Shown here piece after piece: positions 1-12,403 of a DNA stretch of 64,000 bases. The position numbers were made by a program, and so were the translations under genes. Under the pieces are notes generated by a model, which worked only from the letters and a program-made list of their open reading frames with translations, had not been told where the DNA came from and made no database searches. Source of the stretch: Limonium bicolor (taxonomy: Eukaryota; Streptophyta; Magnoliopsida; Caryophyllales; Plumbaginaceae); NCBI GenBank assembly GCA_023374045.1, contig CM041780.1, positions 88,129,627 to 88,193,626 on the forward strand, in the 5' to 3' direction. Every line of letters starts with the position of its first letter. The first letter of the stretch is position 1.

Positions 1-137
1 TTACCGTTCTTTTACTGGTAAGGTTCCATTGGTAACGCCTGTTTCACCGATGTGCTCCATTAAAAATCTCCCAGTTCTCCTTAACTGTTATGCAACAAGA
101 TGTTTCTCGTATTGCTTACTGTTAGCTAACTGCCAGA

Positions 138-151
138 TCGGGTTCCCCCGA
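138..151 (-). promoter_or_regulatory. Leader hairpin TCGGG/CCCGA of element L
   Basis: TCGGG and CCCGA are separated by four bases and sit next to TGCCAG at 131-136. The same stem lies at a similar distance from the PBS in R1 (53552-53566), R2 (near 58575-58594) and the G remnant (near 23366-23383). Position and conservation fit an RNA packaging or dimerisation signal, which is inference. Confidence 0.5.
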
Positions 152-364
152 GTAAGAGAAGGCTTTCTTCTCTCTGGCGTCTGTTCCACATATTCAGGGT
201 TAGGGATGTGAAGGGCGGGTCTAGGTACTATGGATATCCGATAAACACCGGGAAGCCCTGACTAACGCACCTCTCACTCTATCTCTCAACCCTTAACCCA
301 TAACTCAATCTCAGCCTCAATATTCTCCTAAGTTCGGTATTTCTTGTCTTCAGAGCGTAACTAC

Positions 365-376
365 GCTCTGATACCA
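365..376 (-). promoter_or_regulatory. Primer-binding site (initiator tRNA-Met) of element L
   Basis: On the minus strand this reads TGGTATCAGAGC, complementary to the 3' end of plant initiator tRNA-Met (known plant tRNA ending in GGCTCTGATACCA). It lies five bases inside the LTR edge at 382, the normal place for a minus-strand DNA primer. It overlaps a perfect 9 bp hairpin at 351-370. Confidence 0.9.
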
Positions 377-678
377 CTTTTTGTAACACCCCAACTCAAT
401 CCAATTGTGGTCTCGCAACTTAACAGCATATATACATACACGTCACAGCGGAATTCTTTACAATCCAGGACCTTGCCACGGTCTGACTACAAAACATACC
501 GAACGTTAGTACATAACAACCTTAACCAAATACATATTCTTCTTACAATCCTCTCACAACCTATACATCTTACTAACTCAATTGCCATACGAGTGTACAT
601 GCACAACTCGTAGGTCACACTTAATCCTTAACACTTGTATCCTCTTCTTACTCTTGCGACGGCCGCCTCCTGATGTAC

Positions 679-778
679 ACCTGTGTAGTAAAAACAGCCC
701 CCAAAGGGGGTCAGCACGAATGCTGGTACGATCCCCTCATGGCCCCCAAGCTAACGTGGCTACGACGACTAATTGTCG
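679..778 (-). promoter_or_regulatory. Conserved LTR hairpin cluster and AG|GT acceptor, element L
   Basis: On the minus strand, in order: CGAC-AATTA-GTCG (766-778), AGCA-TTCG-TGCT and CCCCC-TTT-GGGGG (697-724), then a T-rich stretch and CAG|GTGTAC with the AG ending at 681. The same order of hairpins followed by an AG|GT-like acceptor occurs in G (17243-17339), R1 (44184-44225) and R2 (57913-58010). It may be the 3' end of an LTR intron or an R-region structure. Confidence 0.55.
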
Positions 779-984
779 ATAGCATGGAGGTTGATTAGAT
801 GCACAACATAATAGTAAATGCTGTAAACAACAATCCATATATGAACAATCAAAGTTCACACACAATGAACGACTTAAACGCGTTCCCTTAATTAGAGAGT
901 TAGTTATTTAACTCCTTAAGTAATGTTCCCTCTTAACCTTAGTCCATCCTTATCTCACCTTAATCATAGTCTTATCATAACCTT

Positions 985-1150
985 AGGAACAACCATCCTT
1001 TAATAAGGAGTGGATGTCGCTTATGTTAATCTTAATTATACAAACCATCCTTTAATAAGGAATGGTTGCAACTTATCTTAACCTTACCTTAGCCTTAATC
1101 TTAACTTAATCTCAATATACAAACCGTTCCTGGAAGGGAATGGTTGTAGC
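985..1150. repeat. Three tandem hairpin units in element L LTR
   Basis: Three units about 55-80 bp apart start near 990, 1042 and 1123. Each holds an inverted repeat of the form AACCAT-CCTT...AAGG-AATGGTT. In the third unit the inner stem changes to AACCGTTCC...GGAATGGTT, so pairing is kept although the bases differ. Function unknown. Confidence 0.55.
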
Positions 1151-1974
1151 TTAATTCGAACCTGGGATTTAGGTGATCCCACCGCACCATCTTAATGCCA
1201 CCTACTCTGGACGGGAGTCCAGCGCAGCTGAGCCGGCAACCGGCCCTAGGCTACAAGTCCGAAGACAAGTCCTTAATCAGAGGTCGAATCTGCTATAGAT
1301 AACGACCCCCTTTCCTTAGCATGCATGACCGGAGATCGGTCCCGGGTTTCCTCACTCAAGTTCCAGTTAGTAGTAATCTCAAGACCATGTTCGTTGGTTA
1401 ACCTCTTTCGGTTCATATCGTCCCATATTAGGGAGCGTTCCTTAGTCTCACTCATTTCCTTACTAAACGTTGGTTAGTAAGTTCTCACGGTATGTTGTGT
1501 TAGTTTTCAAACATCACACAACAATACAATAAATACAATATATTCCGGTTGCATGCTTTATCTTGTTTAGTGAGCACACAAAAACAACTAGCACACAAGC
1601 CGAGGGACACCTCGTTAGCAAGCAGGTCACAAGAGAACTGTACCGTTCACCGTTGGTCGTTCGGCTGCTTACTCTCTTCCGGAGTCCAAACTCCCAAGTC
1701 CTAATACATTCATTCAGTTTTAGGTTGTTAATCACTTAACTTAATATGACCTACTTAACTTGTTTAACTTACTTAATTCCTTAATGATCCCCCACCTAAC
1801 ACCTCTTAAGTCTTACAACTTAATCTTACAAACTTAATCTTAAACTTTTAAGTTTATACTTAACTTAACTTAATCCCTTAAGTTCTTAGGGTCCTATTCA
1901 TTACCACCCTACCAAAGGTATACCTTATTACCTACTACCATCCTTAGAATTTAAAATTTCTTTTTTTTTTTAGG

Positions 1975-2310
1975 CCCGACCGAACTTCCGACCGACCTTA
2001 CCTAAGGTCGGTCCATTCCAGAACATATTACCGCTTGAAAATTCTACCCCAACCGACCTTGCAAGTCCGGTCCCAAGGTCGGTCCATTCCCGAGAGTTTC
2101 CCCCGTGGGAAATTTAAGCCCGACCGAACTTGCCAAGTCCGGTCCCATGTTCGGTCGATTCCAGAGACTTAATTCCTTCACAAATTACAAGCCTGACCGA
2201 ACTTGCTAGTCCGGTCCCCAAGTTCGGTCGGTTCCAGAAACTTTCTCTGGCAGTGTAAACTGAGCTCGACCGACCTTGCAGGTCCGGTCCCAAGGTCGGT
2301 TGGCTCCAGA
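1975..2310. repeat. ~71 bp minisatellite of GACC/GGTC hairpins (element L LTR)
   Basis: Five imperfect units of about 70-74 bp. Each contains GACCGACCTTG ... CAAGGTCGGTC (an 11 bp stem) around AAGTCCGGTCC, followed by CCATTCCAG. Some units read GACCGAACTTG with a matching CAAGTTCGGTC, so stem changes are compensated. The same unit family is found in the R1 LTR at 45466-45866. Confidence 0.8.
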
Positions 2311-4052
2311 ACCTTGTTTCTAAATTCTCTTTTCAACTCCAAACTTCTCCTCATATATCCTAATATGTTATAACCTCATTTGGGCACTTCAAGTACACCT
2401 TAAGCCCTCCTCAAAACACATTAAATCATTCACCAAGATCCACCTTAGTCATTATGCATTTTCCTTGTAACAATGCTAACACTTGTAACGTTCTCCTCTA
2501 GGTTCTAGGTGGTGGTTCACACCTAATGTAACCACTATGCCAAATGTTTTCCTCACCACTATAACATCATCTCCCAAGCATCTTTCACCATCGAAAATTC
2601 TTTTATGCATTTACTTAAAGTTCCTTCACAAGCTTAAGCTTCCATCCACCAACACCTTATTTCCTTCCTAGTTGTTTACCAACATTTGCCTAAGTCCTAA
2701 ATACTCAATTACATTCTCTTGATTCCTAAATCCTTCAAAGTAATGCCTAAGTCATTATAACTCATTATAACACTTTACCTCACCCCTTTTCCTCAAGACA
2801 ACTTCTAAAACTTCCTAGTATTTCCTTATTCATTAAATTCCCTCAGAACATATTTAAATCACCTTAATCATTACACCCTCTCCTTAAACTTATGCACAAG
2901 TCTTATATTCCTCATCTCATGATTCTGGTGTGTTCAAAAACACTCACCAATCCTCTAATTCCTCCTAGACATCTCTAGGTCATTCTAAACCTCAAGAACT
3001 CTTTGGTTAACTAATCTCCACTCAAATTCCTCATAGTGACTCCTAGAAAATCCTAGGTCATATTAATTCACCACCATCACCTAAACACTTATTTTCTTCT
3101 CAAATTTCGCCATAGCTTCTCTAGTATCTTATCATGCCCACACACATTATTTTTCCTCATTTAACCATCTCACACACATCAAGTTCTTTCTCATCATATC
3201 TCATCACCAAACCAACTCATTCACAACAAACTCAATATTTTGCAATAATCTTAAATTGCATAGCACTAAGGCTCTTAAATGACGTGGCTCTTAGGCCCTT
3301 AAATGACTTAAACTTAAACACTGAATTTCCCACATATATAAGCTTTCAACCTGCAAATACACTCATCAATCTCATAGTAGTTATAATGCTCTTAAAATCC
3401 ACCTTAAACTTATATTACTAACTCATTCTCATTAGCTCCTTAATCACAAGTTCATAAGCTTGTTTAAGTTCTTTTTCCTTAGGTTATATAACCCAATACA
3501 CAATGTAAGCTCTTAGCTACATTGGTACTTATCTAAAATTCATTCCTTAATCTTAAACCACCATTAGGTAAGCATTTTACCTTGCTTTCTCAAGCTTATC
3601 TTAATCTCCTCCTTATACCTTCTTCTTGCATAGATCTCGGCCACCACTTAAATTCCCCTTGCCAATGTTCTAATCAATATTCAATGACTCATATGAGTAC
3701 CAAACAATGCACTAACCTCAAGGAATGAAAACCTAGGTTAGAAATGTGTTCTAAGGCATAAAAGTGGATGATTACCTTGAAGTCTCAAAGTAGACTTGGG
3801 CATTGAATGAAATAGGACCTCCACTAGTCCTTGGTGAATAAATCAAGCTAGAACAAGGCATAAAAACATACCCCATGAGAAGGAATTTTCGGCCATGTAC
3901 AAGAAATGATGGAAACATGGTTTTTCTTACATTTTCTTTACCTTAAGAGAATGGAGAAGCTAATGAGCTCTTCAAACTTGATTTTCCTCCATCAATGGAG
4001 TTTTCTCTTGGCACCAAAATGGAGCTTTGAAGGATTTGAAAAGATAGAAAGA

Positions 4053-4057
4053 TAGGT
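4053..4057. repeat. Target site duplication of element N (left copy, TAGGT)
   Basis: TAGGT directly precedes the left LTR of element N. An identical TAGGT follows its right LTR at 13179-13183. A 5 bp duplication is typical of LTR-retrotransposon integration and shows that N inserted into the LTR of element L. Confidence 0.85.
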
Positions 4058-4829
4058 TGAAAACGGATAATTTGTCACTCACATCTCACAAACGAATAGA
4101 AAACCGAAGATTATAGTGGTTCAGCCATAATCCGGCCTACATCCACTTCTAGACGATTTCTTTATTCATTTCTTTAGGGTTACAATACTAGAGAGCTTTT
4201 TCAGAGGTTTCTCTCTCCTCAGGTTGTGTCCCCCTCAAATGAGCTCCTTTATCTCTATTTATAGACTTTTCTAGGGTTCCTAGGCTTGCCAACCTGTCAT
4301 ATCTTACCAGACTGTCACTATAAGTATCTTATCCTAACTTCGACATCTTCTGTCCCTAGCTATCCGCCGGGCACAGGCGCCCGGTCACTATATACTCTAT
4401 TTTTTAGTTACTTGACTGGCCGGAGACGACCGGTCAATCTTGGCTTACTTTGCAGTTTCAACGACCGGTCACAGGCGATCGGTCGTTTCCTTACACTTGC
4501 TTTATACTTTGCGACCAGTCGTGGCCGACCGGTCGCTACACGCTTTTCTTTATTCCTCTTCTTGGTATGGGCTTTGGGTGCTACTACCTCAGCCTCTTCA
4601 CCCTTTTAGTACCTGACCATGTTTTCCCCTCTTCAGCGCCCGGTCACTGAATGCCCGGTCACAGAGCGTGAGATCTAGCTTCCAAAGCAAGGGTCGGACA
4701 GTGCCCGGATCTGGTGCCTCGGCGCCCAAATGGAGCCGGACAGGGTCTTGAAGAAGCCTAGGGTCTGAGTCGGGCCGGGGGTCTGGGCCACCTTGGTTCT
4801 TCTGTCTCGTCATATTTTTGCCCTCTTCA
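4058..4829 (-). repeat. Element N 3' LTR
   Basis: This 772 bp repeat matches 12404-13178 closely, with scattered substitutions and one-base indels. It contains several GACCGGTC-like motifs (for example near 4430-4540), also seen as an array in the internal domain. The short frames within it are interrupted in the partner LTR by small indels, which argues against coding. Confidence 0.85.
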
Positions 4830-4830
4830 T

Positions 4831-5050
4831 CAGTCCCACAAGTTCTACTTTTTGGCACTTAAAAAAGTGGAACTTACAAAGAAGAAGATAAAAAATTGCA
4901 TGCCTTCTACCTTTCCCTTCTCCTATCTCCTAGTCCCACAAGTTCTTTTTCTTTAGCTTTTACAAAGGAAAATGAACTTACAAAAAGTTGGTACAATTTG
5001 GTACAATCAAAAGTCCCACAAGTGCCTTTTCTGCTGAATCTGACAAATTG
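4831..5050. repeat. Three copies of an AGTCCCACAAG motif
   Basis: AGTCCCACAAGT recurs near 4832, 4933 and 5013, each followed by T-rich sequence and then, in the first two, AACTTACAAA. The block sits at the 3' end of element N's internal domain, where the polypurine tract is expected (minus-strand purine-rich AACTTGTGGGACTGA beside the LTR). Confidence 0.5.
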
Positions 5051-5584
5051 AAAATTCCGGGGCATAAATCTTCGAGATAATGTATCTTGATGGATGAACC
5101 CTCAATATCTTGATGGATGAATCCCCTGATGTTCTGATATACAATATGTAAGAATGCGAGAAGTCCGGAAGTCCATAATAAGATCTTCATGCAGAAGACC
5201 AACCATTCCCTTTTGAAGGGCAAGATAATATAATGATCCAATCCTTGCTCATTTTAGCCAAAGGACGATGATTTCCTGAAAGGGAGAAGAGAGATAATAT
5301 ATTTTCCCATCTTTGCTTATGTTAGCCAAAGAATGGTACTTCCTTTTAATATATTTCCCAACTTTGCTTGTGGTAGCCAAAGGATGGTACTTATGATCAT
5401 ACCCTTCTAAAGTGTTTCTTTTAGAAGGTATTGGATCGAGGTACGGTGTGGCGTCCCACACCTAATAATTCACCCATTACAGGCGACCAGAGCTCCTGAT
5501 GGAGCCAGAGATGGGTTTCTTTTGTTTTCACTCTTGACCGGGTGCGACAACCCAAGCCAAGGTGTTTCAGGGCATTGCATCCTG

Positions 5585-5664
5585 CGGGACATAGCCCAGG
5601 TGTTTCTTTCTACGGGACATAGCCCGGGTGTTTCTTTCTACGGGACATAGCCCGGGTGTTTCTT
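5585..5664. repeat. 28 bp tandem repeat, three copies
   Basis: CGGGACATAGCCC followed by GGGTGTTTCTTTCTA repeats at 5585, 5613 and 5641 with an exact 28 bp period and one or two differences. It is a local minisatellite in element N. Confidence 0.85.
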
Positions 5665-8600
5665 TTATCATAAGGCCTATGAAAGCGCCATGGATTCTGA
5701 TAATACCTTTGAATTTTTGCTGACACAGTTGTCTGTAGATTTCTTGGCGACTTTGCCGGGTATAAGTCTCAACCCAAGGTAGCTCTATGGCCTTCTTTTT
5801 CATACTTTCCTTAATACCTCAGGGGGTGATCAGTCCCCTGATAAAAGTACACCTGTGGTTTCCTCAAAAGTTCATTTAGTACTTTCAAGCGGTAGCAATA
5901 AATGAGGATATCAAATAATCTTGCAGTTATGAGCATACTATAATCATATTCCAGCTAGAAAAAATTGTTCTGCAATGATTGGTTTGTGATTTTTGATAGA
6001 TTCTAGCATGTGAGGAGATGTATAAAAAGCTATTTCAATAGTAGTGATATGATCCTATCTAGAGGACACACAAGCATGACGGTAGTACCAGCGACAAAAA
6101 CAGGCTCATAAGAGAACATCATTGATGGCTTAAAAGGCTGCAACAAACTAATAGTAGAAAAGAGACAAATAATCACTTCGCACCATTCCATCTTCATAAA
6201 TTCAGAGACAGCGGTGATCTGAGTCATTTACTAGCTCACAATCAAATATGGTTATCATGTGCAATATGATCAATAATAGTTTAAGGCATCAGATCAGTTT
6301 GTAATTGAGCATAAATCAAGGTCAAGCTTGTAGACTTATGCAATAATAGGTAAGTCTGGTAATCATATACCTTTATAGATGACATGCAACGGTGAGGGTA
6401 GCAAACAAATTTACAATCATGCTTCGGTGTATAAGAGGCAAATGAAATGTATGTTCTTTGTAGCAAAATCCCTGCACTTTCTTAAAAATTTATTAGCATT
6501 CATGGGTTCATAAATGCGTGGGTCATGCACGATCCTTTATACCATACTTATGCAAAAAAGTGTATATGGTGCATACTGCAACCAGCTTAGATATGGGGAA
6601 GTAGATCAACCTTCCAGGGATATACCTAAACATTGCCACTTTGTTGTTGAATCAGACTAAAAGATGTTGCCAAAAACTTTAGCCACACCCAATTGAATCA
6701 GACACAAGTAATACCCTTGTTGTTGAACAACTCGGTTTTTCTTCAGAGCTTGGTGTTACACAGAAAGTATTAATAGCAGCTAATTTTGGAGACCTGAAAT
6801 TGTAGCTGTTAGAATAGAGATCAAGTTCCCTGGCGGCAAAAAACATTGATCTTTCAGCGTATATTACTTTAGTAACCGGGAAACGTATGAATATCAAATA
6901 CAACATGGCCGTAAAACCAGAATTTATAAGGTGGGCTCGTTAACCCCAAAAATATAACAGACCCATGTCAGATCACAGCCAGCCAAAAGCAACTGTCATA
7001 ATATACCAGGATTGTGCAAGGGATATAGTAGTTAGCACAAAGCTGTTGATACTATTTTTCTTCTACAACAAAAAAAGCCGATTGAAACAAAATCTTTCTC
7101 TTATGTAATTATATGCAAACATGCTTACATAGTAATCTAAGGTGTTTCTAAGTTTAAGCATTTTTCAAGTCAGAAGTGAAATTGTATATCAGGAAGAACA
7201 GAGGTAACAGAAGTAACAGAAGCAAATTTACCTGAGCAACATAATATATTTGGATAATATAAACACAGTTTCTAAGAAAACAGATTTCAGCCGTACACCC
7301 TTCTAGTGTTTAAGGATTTGTTGTACCAGTTTGTCTGTTGCGTATTGATCAGCTGAGAGTAAAGGTAACCAGGGATTCAAAAGTAAATCATGTCATAATA
7401 CTGCTGCTGTCTAACTGCCAACTTAGGAAGTAGACACTCATTTTAAGAAGAGTGTGCAGCATGACGATCAATATTGCGAAACATGATATAGCATCATGAA
7501 CGGAAAACAATCAAAAGCTGATTTTGCACTACATTCGCAGCCCATAATAGAAGCATATAAAAGGTAAAGCATTAAAAAATGCTTTTTAAACATGGATCCT
7601 TCCAAACAGAAAATGGAAATTGAAATATTAGGCTGATCTTTATAGCACTTGCAACATTCTGAACAGGTCATGCACTTATGATATGTTTGACATTTAAACA
7701 CTGATCAAATACATCCTGGCACGTGTAGAATGATCATCTTCATTGTAAAGTATCATGGCAGTTTCAGGTTCTTTAATCACTACCGTACTAATAATAGGAG
7801 AAATTCAGAGCGGATGTATGAGATTATTAATATGAGAAACTGATAGATTTTAAACAGGAAGCTATCAATTCAGTGATTCAACATGCTATTTGTTACTAGC
7901 TCGCCCTTGCTGCTACTAAAATTTCAGTAAAAGTAAGATTAGTAAGGTTACCTTTGGTCTATAGAGAAAGAAGGAAAAACGGATGATGATTTTTTCTTAT
8001 CAATTCAAACTTCCTTCAGGTCTAAACTTGCTTTTGATCTTGATCGTACTCTGAATCAGATTGCCAGCATCATTGGATAATGATAGCTTCTGGATGATGG
8101 TGGCTTTTGAAGAGACCGCTTATTGTTGTCTGACCGTGGGTTTTTTGTATGATAGACCTTACAGCCTTCCCTTCATTCATGCGGCTCTCGCATACGGGAT
8201 GTCATGACAATTTATCAGATGGTAAATAGTTTTAATCGTTAGTCCAATGTTTAATTATAAATACAGAGGAGGTGCAAGTTAGTTCTCAAACTAAAACTAC
8301 TACATGATTAAGCAGTGAGAAGCTGAATATAGGACTCTTTACTCAGTCTAAATAATATTTACTCCACGAGCTGATCACAATTATGTCATAGTTCCCGGTT
8401 GGTTTTATTAACCATATTATACATTTACAACATTGCATATTATCACAGCAGTATAATTAGAGGAAAAAATATTACTTGATGCAGTAAAAACGGAGGCAAC
8501 TAGAACCTGCATACCATTATGCCCTCAGTTCATAAACACACAAAAACAAAGCTTATAAAACCAAACTGTAAACAGACTAAACTCCGTTTAGTTTATGGTT

Positions 8601-10969
8601 TATAATAGCTCATAAGTATTCAAGTATAGTGTCAAAGACGTTTATGCACAACAATACATTTCAAATCCTGCTGTCAAGCTATAACAGAAGTAAGAAAACA
8701 GTTGGATGAATTATGACATTAATCAATCAGCGGCCAAACAATCTTATGATTTAAGAACGAGGAATTTCCGAAACTGGTAGCAAAAAGAGCTTGTTATTCC
8801 CATTACTTTAGCTTTAGCAAAAGAAATAGAAGCTGGAAAAAAAGATTTAAGCAGATTAGACAAAAAGATTTAAGCAGAAAACTTAGTTTTAGCCACATCT
8901 CTTGACTAGGAGATATAAGCAGGATGAATTTAAACAATCTGTTCAAAGAATTTGGTGAATACAGGTGAATCTGCTTATATTGTGTATAGAATTCAGTATG
9001 GAATAATGTTAAAGAACGCAGACCGCCTCACAATTTTATCGGTAGGTTTTGCTTTCGGAGGTGATTTTTGCAACCGAATATGAGAAAGAAATGCAGGCTC
9101 AGATGCAGAAACGGGAGTACAAAATAGTAGTTTATAATTGCCAACTTAAAAACTACTTGAACACCAAAGAGAGAAACATCAAGAAGAAGAGATAATCAGT
9201 GTACTTATGCAGTGTAAAAAACCTTGAATTAAATCAGTAAAACAAATTTAAACAATTATTAACCTAATCAGTTTTTGTCAATGAATGAAAATTCTGTATC
9301 AAAACCTCCAATTTTGACCCCAAATTGCTTTTGATCTTACCGTGATAAAACAGAAGCTGGCTAAAAACAGACCTGTAGCAGAAGTTGATCATGGAATGTT
9401 CGATAAACAACAATAATACTTGGTTGTATTGATTATCTCAAGAACAGAACCAGAAATAATAGTTTTGAGCAGACAGGAGTATCTTGAATAAGTTATTTCA
9501 GATCATATTATACTTAAATTATTAACTATATGATAATGGCATACATAGAGCTCATGACAGTGTATCTTTGAAAGCAATATGTATGCATCAAGGTGCCTAA
9601 AAAAACAGGATGGAAACAGTAGCTAAGCTAAGCTTATCAACATATCAAGAGTAATAGATGTTTTACAGGCGTAACAAACCGAAGCAATTTAGACAACCAG
9701 TGTGAATGATAGCAAGATAAATGATTTAAAATCATAGTTGTTTTGTTTTGAACATCAGAGTAGTTTGAAAGGCCGAAACACAAATGTGTGTTACTGTCTG
9801 TCAACTCAATACTTTTTAAGGAAACATGCTAATCTTAGTTCTAATATGATAATATTTTTAAATACTTGAAAACTTCTATAGAAGTGATAGAGGCGTCGGT
9901 AATAGCCGGTAATGCGGAGAAAAGGCAAAAATCAGCAGCCAGCTGGTAACCTTGACCCATGTAAACAAGACATAATGCTTTAGGTTTTGTGAACTGTAAT
10001 ATTTATTAAAGCATCTGAGATTTAAAAATAAAAAAGCCATAGTCACTTATGGGCTGCAACAGATGTGAGAAACTGATTTAAGCATCTAAGAATTGCGATT
10101 GTTTGGCAGAAGACAGCTCTTTTGATTAGATATTGAATCCACAGCTTTAAAATACAGCAACGTGACACTAAAAAGGTTCCAAAATAGTCAGCAGACTTAA
10201 TGCTTAGATTTATGCAAAAATTTCAACAGAAAATCCGACGAGAGTTGCTTGTAAATCCTTATCAGTAACAACATCACAGGGTACTTAGTTTATCCCAAAC
10301 TATGCGGCAGGTTTAGACAATTTAAGACCAAAGTGTACAGATGCGACTTCTTATGCCAGATAGCTCGTATATGGACACTTTCAGGAAGTGCTGGGGAGTT
10401 TCCAAACAGTAACGTAAGAATTTGAGGCAATATGACAGTCATTTTATTGTTAAAGTAGCACATTAATCAAGTTATTAAGTTAACGAACAAATCACTGTAT
10501 TTTTAGGCAGAGGAAGTTGCTTTTTATATTAAGAATAGAAACCAATTTAGTACCCAGATAAGAGTTTTTCAGAAGTGTTACCTTGTTTCTTGAGAAGGGA
10601 GGGATTGAGAGATACAAACTTTTTGAAGGCATTTTGATCGGCGAATCTTTGGTTGCAGACGAGTTTCCCTTTGCTAGGCCTGGCTACTTGCAGCCCCAGA
10701 TTCTTTTTCCTCTCTTGATTCGTTCGACGTTTGGATTGAGAATTTGAAATGCTTGGATTTTGAATTCTGGACTGAGCTTTGGTCGAGGCTTGGACCGTGA
10801 CCGCGCTCCTTGTATCTCTGCCTTGACCGGTTACACCAATCTATTTGCCTCCGCGAGACTGTAATTTTGAACCAACACCTGGGCATGATACGCCTGCTCG
10901 CTGCCTTTGGTCTTGGCTGATGCCGCGCAGTGATGACGCCTGGGCCTTCCTGCTGAATTTGAGGACCGT

Positions 10970-11530
10970 CGGGGTTCGAATGATGATGCCGATTCCACGC
11001 CCAGTTCTCAGGCCAGGTTACGCCCGGTCGTTGTTAGGGGTTGTGCCCGGTCGCTGTTGCTGGGTCTTGAATATGTAGGCGCCCGGTCAAATCTCTGCCA
11101 CCGAGATCACCCAGTCGAATCGCTTTGGGTTTATCTCCCGGTCGTTCCAAGGTATCCCCCCGATCGTCAGATATTCATCGTGCGGTCAAAAGATCGTCTG
11201 GTCAATCGACCCCAACATCTCTCGGTCGCTTGTAGAAGAAATGTTGTCCGGTTGTGCCGCCCGGTCGATGTGCACAACTCCAGGTCATAGCCTGCTGCTC
11301 TTTGAGGTCGCCTGAAGTTGGAGCTATCGTTCCACCCGGTCGGAGAAAGCCACCACTCCCGGTCAAGAGGAACGCTCGGAGATGCCGCCCGGTCGTGAGC
11401 TACGCCTGGTCAAGAGAAACACCTTGTAATTCTGCCCGGTGGTGAACAACGTCCGGTCAAGAGAACTGCCCGGTCGTTCCTGAGCCCTGCTTGCTTCAAG
11501 GCTTCCCGGTCACTCGAAGGCCACCTCCCG
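10970..11530. repeat. Dispersed CCCGGTC motif array in element N
   Basis: CCCGGTC or a one-base variant occurs close to twenty times at irregular 20-45 bp intervals, usually followed by G or AA. The spacers do not align well. The same motif in GACCGGTC form occurs in both LTRs of element N, linking the array to its host element. The region is GC-richer than the rest of N. Confidence 0.65.
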
Positions 11531-12385
11531 AATTCAGATTTGATATCTGTAGAAATTTATCGAAAGAGCTTAAGAATGCGATGATATAAATACAAATCGG
11601 GGAGTAAGTAGGTAGATATTCAATCTTGATTGATTGAATTTTCGACACGATTCATGATTGAGGATGAGATTTCCCGTTGCCCAGGCTTCGGTCCGGATTT
11701 GGCGAAGCGGTTGGTAATTTGCAGCCCCTCGACCTTCTCATCCTTTGTTGGCTCAATTTTGACATGTTTTTGGGGTCGAAATCCCTTGCTATGGATCGTC
11801 GTCTGGTTTGTCTATAATCTTTAGCACGGCCGCCCTAAGGATATTGAATCGAAAACGAGCTTCACTCTTTGTTCTTGTCCTTTCGTCGCTATTGTTATCG
11901 TCGAGCTTTGAACGCGTAGATCTTGTTTCTTCACGATCTACAACCTTGATAACGAAACCCCGACTTCTTCTTAATCGCTTCACAATTTGTAACTCTGATT
12001 ACGAAGCTCTGGCTTCTCTTTGAATTGAGATTTTCTAATCCATATTCTTCAGCGAGGACGGCGATCTGAAGTTTAGCCTTCAATGGACTGAACGATCCTT
12101 AACCTTGATGATCTGTTGTTGCTGCTTCGGTCAAGCCATTCGTACATCATTAGATGATTTGGTTAAGTGTAATCCATCATCCGTGATAAATTCTGCGGAT
12201 CTCTATTTTTCATCGATCTTCGTCGAATCCCTAGATCCGAAGTTCTTGAGATGAACGCGATATCAAATCTGATCGGTCTGAAGATTACGATTAACAACCT
12301 CAATGAACTTTTCCTGAATTGTGTATGAAATTGAAGAATAATCTACGCGTGGTTGAATCGTGGTTGCTGATTTCCAGCAGTTCGT

Positions 12386-12403
12386 TTCCCAGACGGCGCC
12401 AAA
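12386..12403 (-). promoter_or_regulatory. Primer-binding site of element N (TGGCGCC type)
   Basis: On the minus strand the right LTR is followed by TTTGGCGCCGTCTGGGAA. TGGCGCCGT matches the complement of the 3' end of plant tRNA-Asp for about the first nine bases, then diverges. Similar sequences follow the LTRs of various plant Gypsy elements. The primer identity is uncertain, but the position sets the element's orientation. Confidence 0.65.

Larger units (their letters stand above)
1..376 (-). mobile_element. Element L: 5' leader of internal domain (runs off left edge)
   Basis: Read on the minus strand, this is the first ~375 bases after the primer-binding site of an LTR element whose remainder lies left of the window. 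It parallels the leaders of R1 (53400-53795) and R2 (58343-58700): PBS, then a GCTCTGAT copy, an AAATACCGA motif, and a TCGGG/CCCGA hairpin (138-151 here) beside TGCCAG. No open frame here has recognisable features; the short plus-strand frame at 29-211 runs antisense through the leader. The homology to R1 and R2 is read by eye. Confidence 0.75.
382..4057 (-). mobile_element. Element L 5' LTR, 3' portion (split by element N)
   Basis: The LTR edge TGTAACACCCC at 382 abuts the PBS. Read on the minus strand the LTR ends GGGGTGTTACA. The sequence continues to 4057, is cut by element N, and resumes at 13184, ending GGGGTATTTCA at 13996 (minus-strand start TGAAATACCCC). The rejoined length is about 4.5 kb, similar to R1 and R2. 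The LTR carries hairpins near 697-778, hairpin repeats at 985-1150 and a GACC/GGTC minisatellite at 1975-2310. Open frames are short and unrecognised. The long 2300-3600 stretch is AT- and pyrimidine-rich with nothing further seen. Confidence 0.8.
4830..12385 (-). mobile_element. Element N internal domain, no recognised genes
   Basis: About 7.6 kb. All open frames are under about 90 codons and none shows retrotransposon motifs. Most of 5900-10600 is AT-rich with the texture of intron or intergenic DNA. Possible minus-strand splice donors appear (for example AACAAG|GTAACA near 10583 and CTCAG|GTAAAT near 7230), so captured host intronic DNA is possible but unproven. Internal repeats are listed separately. 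Confidence 0.6.

Noticed and set aside
1150..1190. Second tRNA-like B box (TTCGAACCTGGG)
   Set aside because: No A box at the right distance on the corresponding strand, and the B box match is incomplete.
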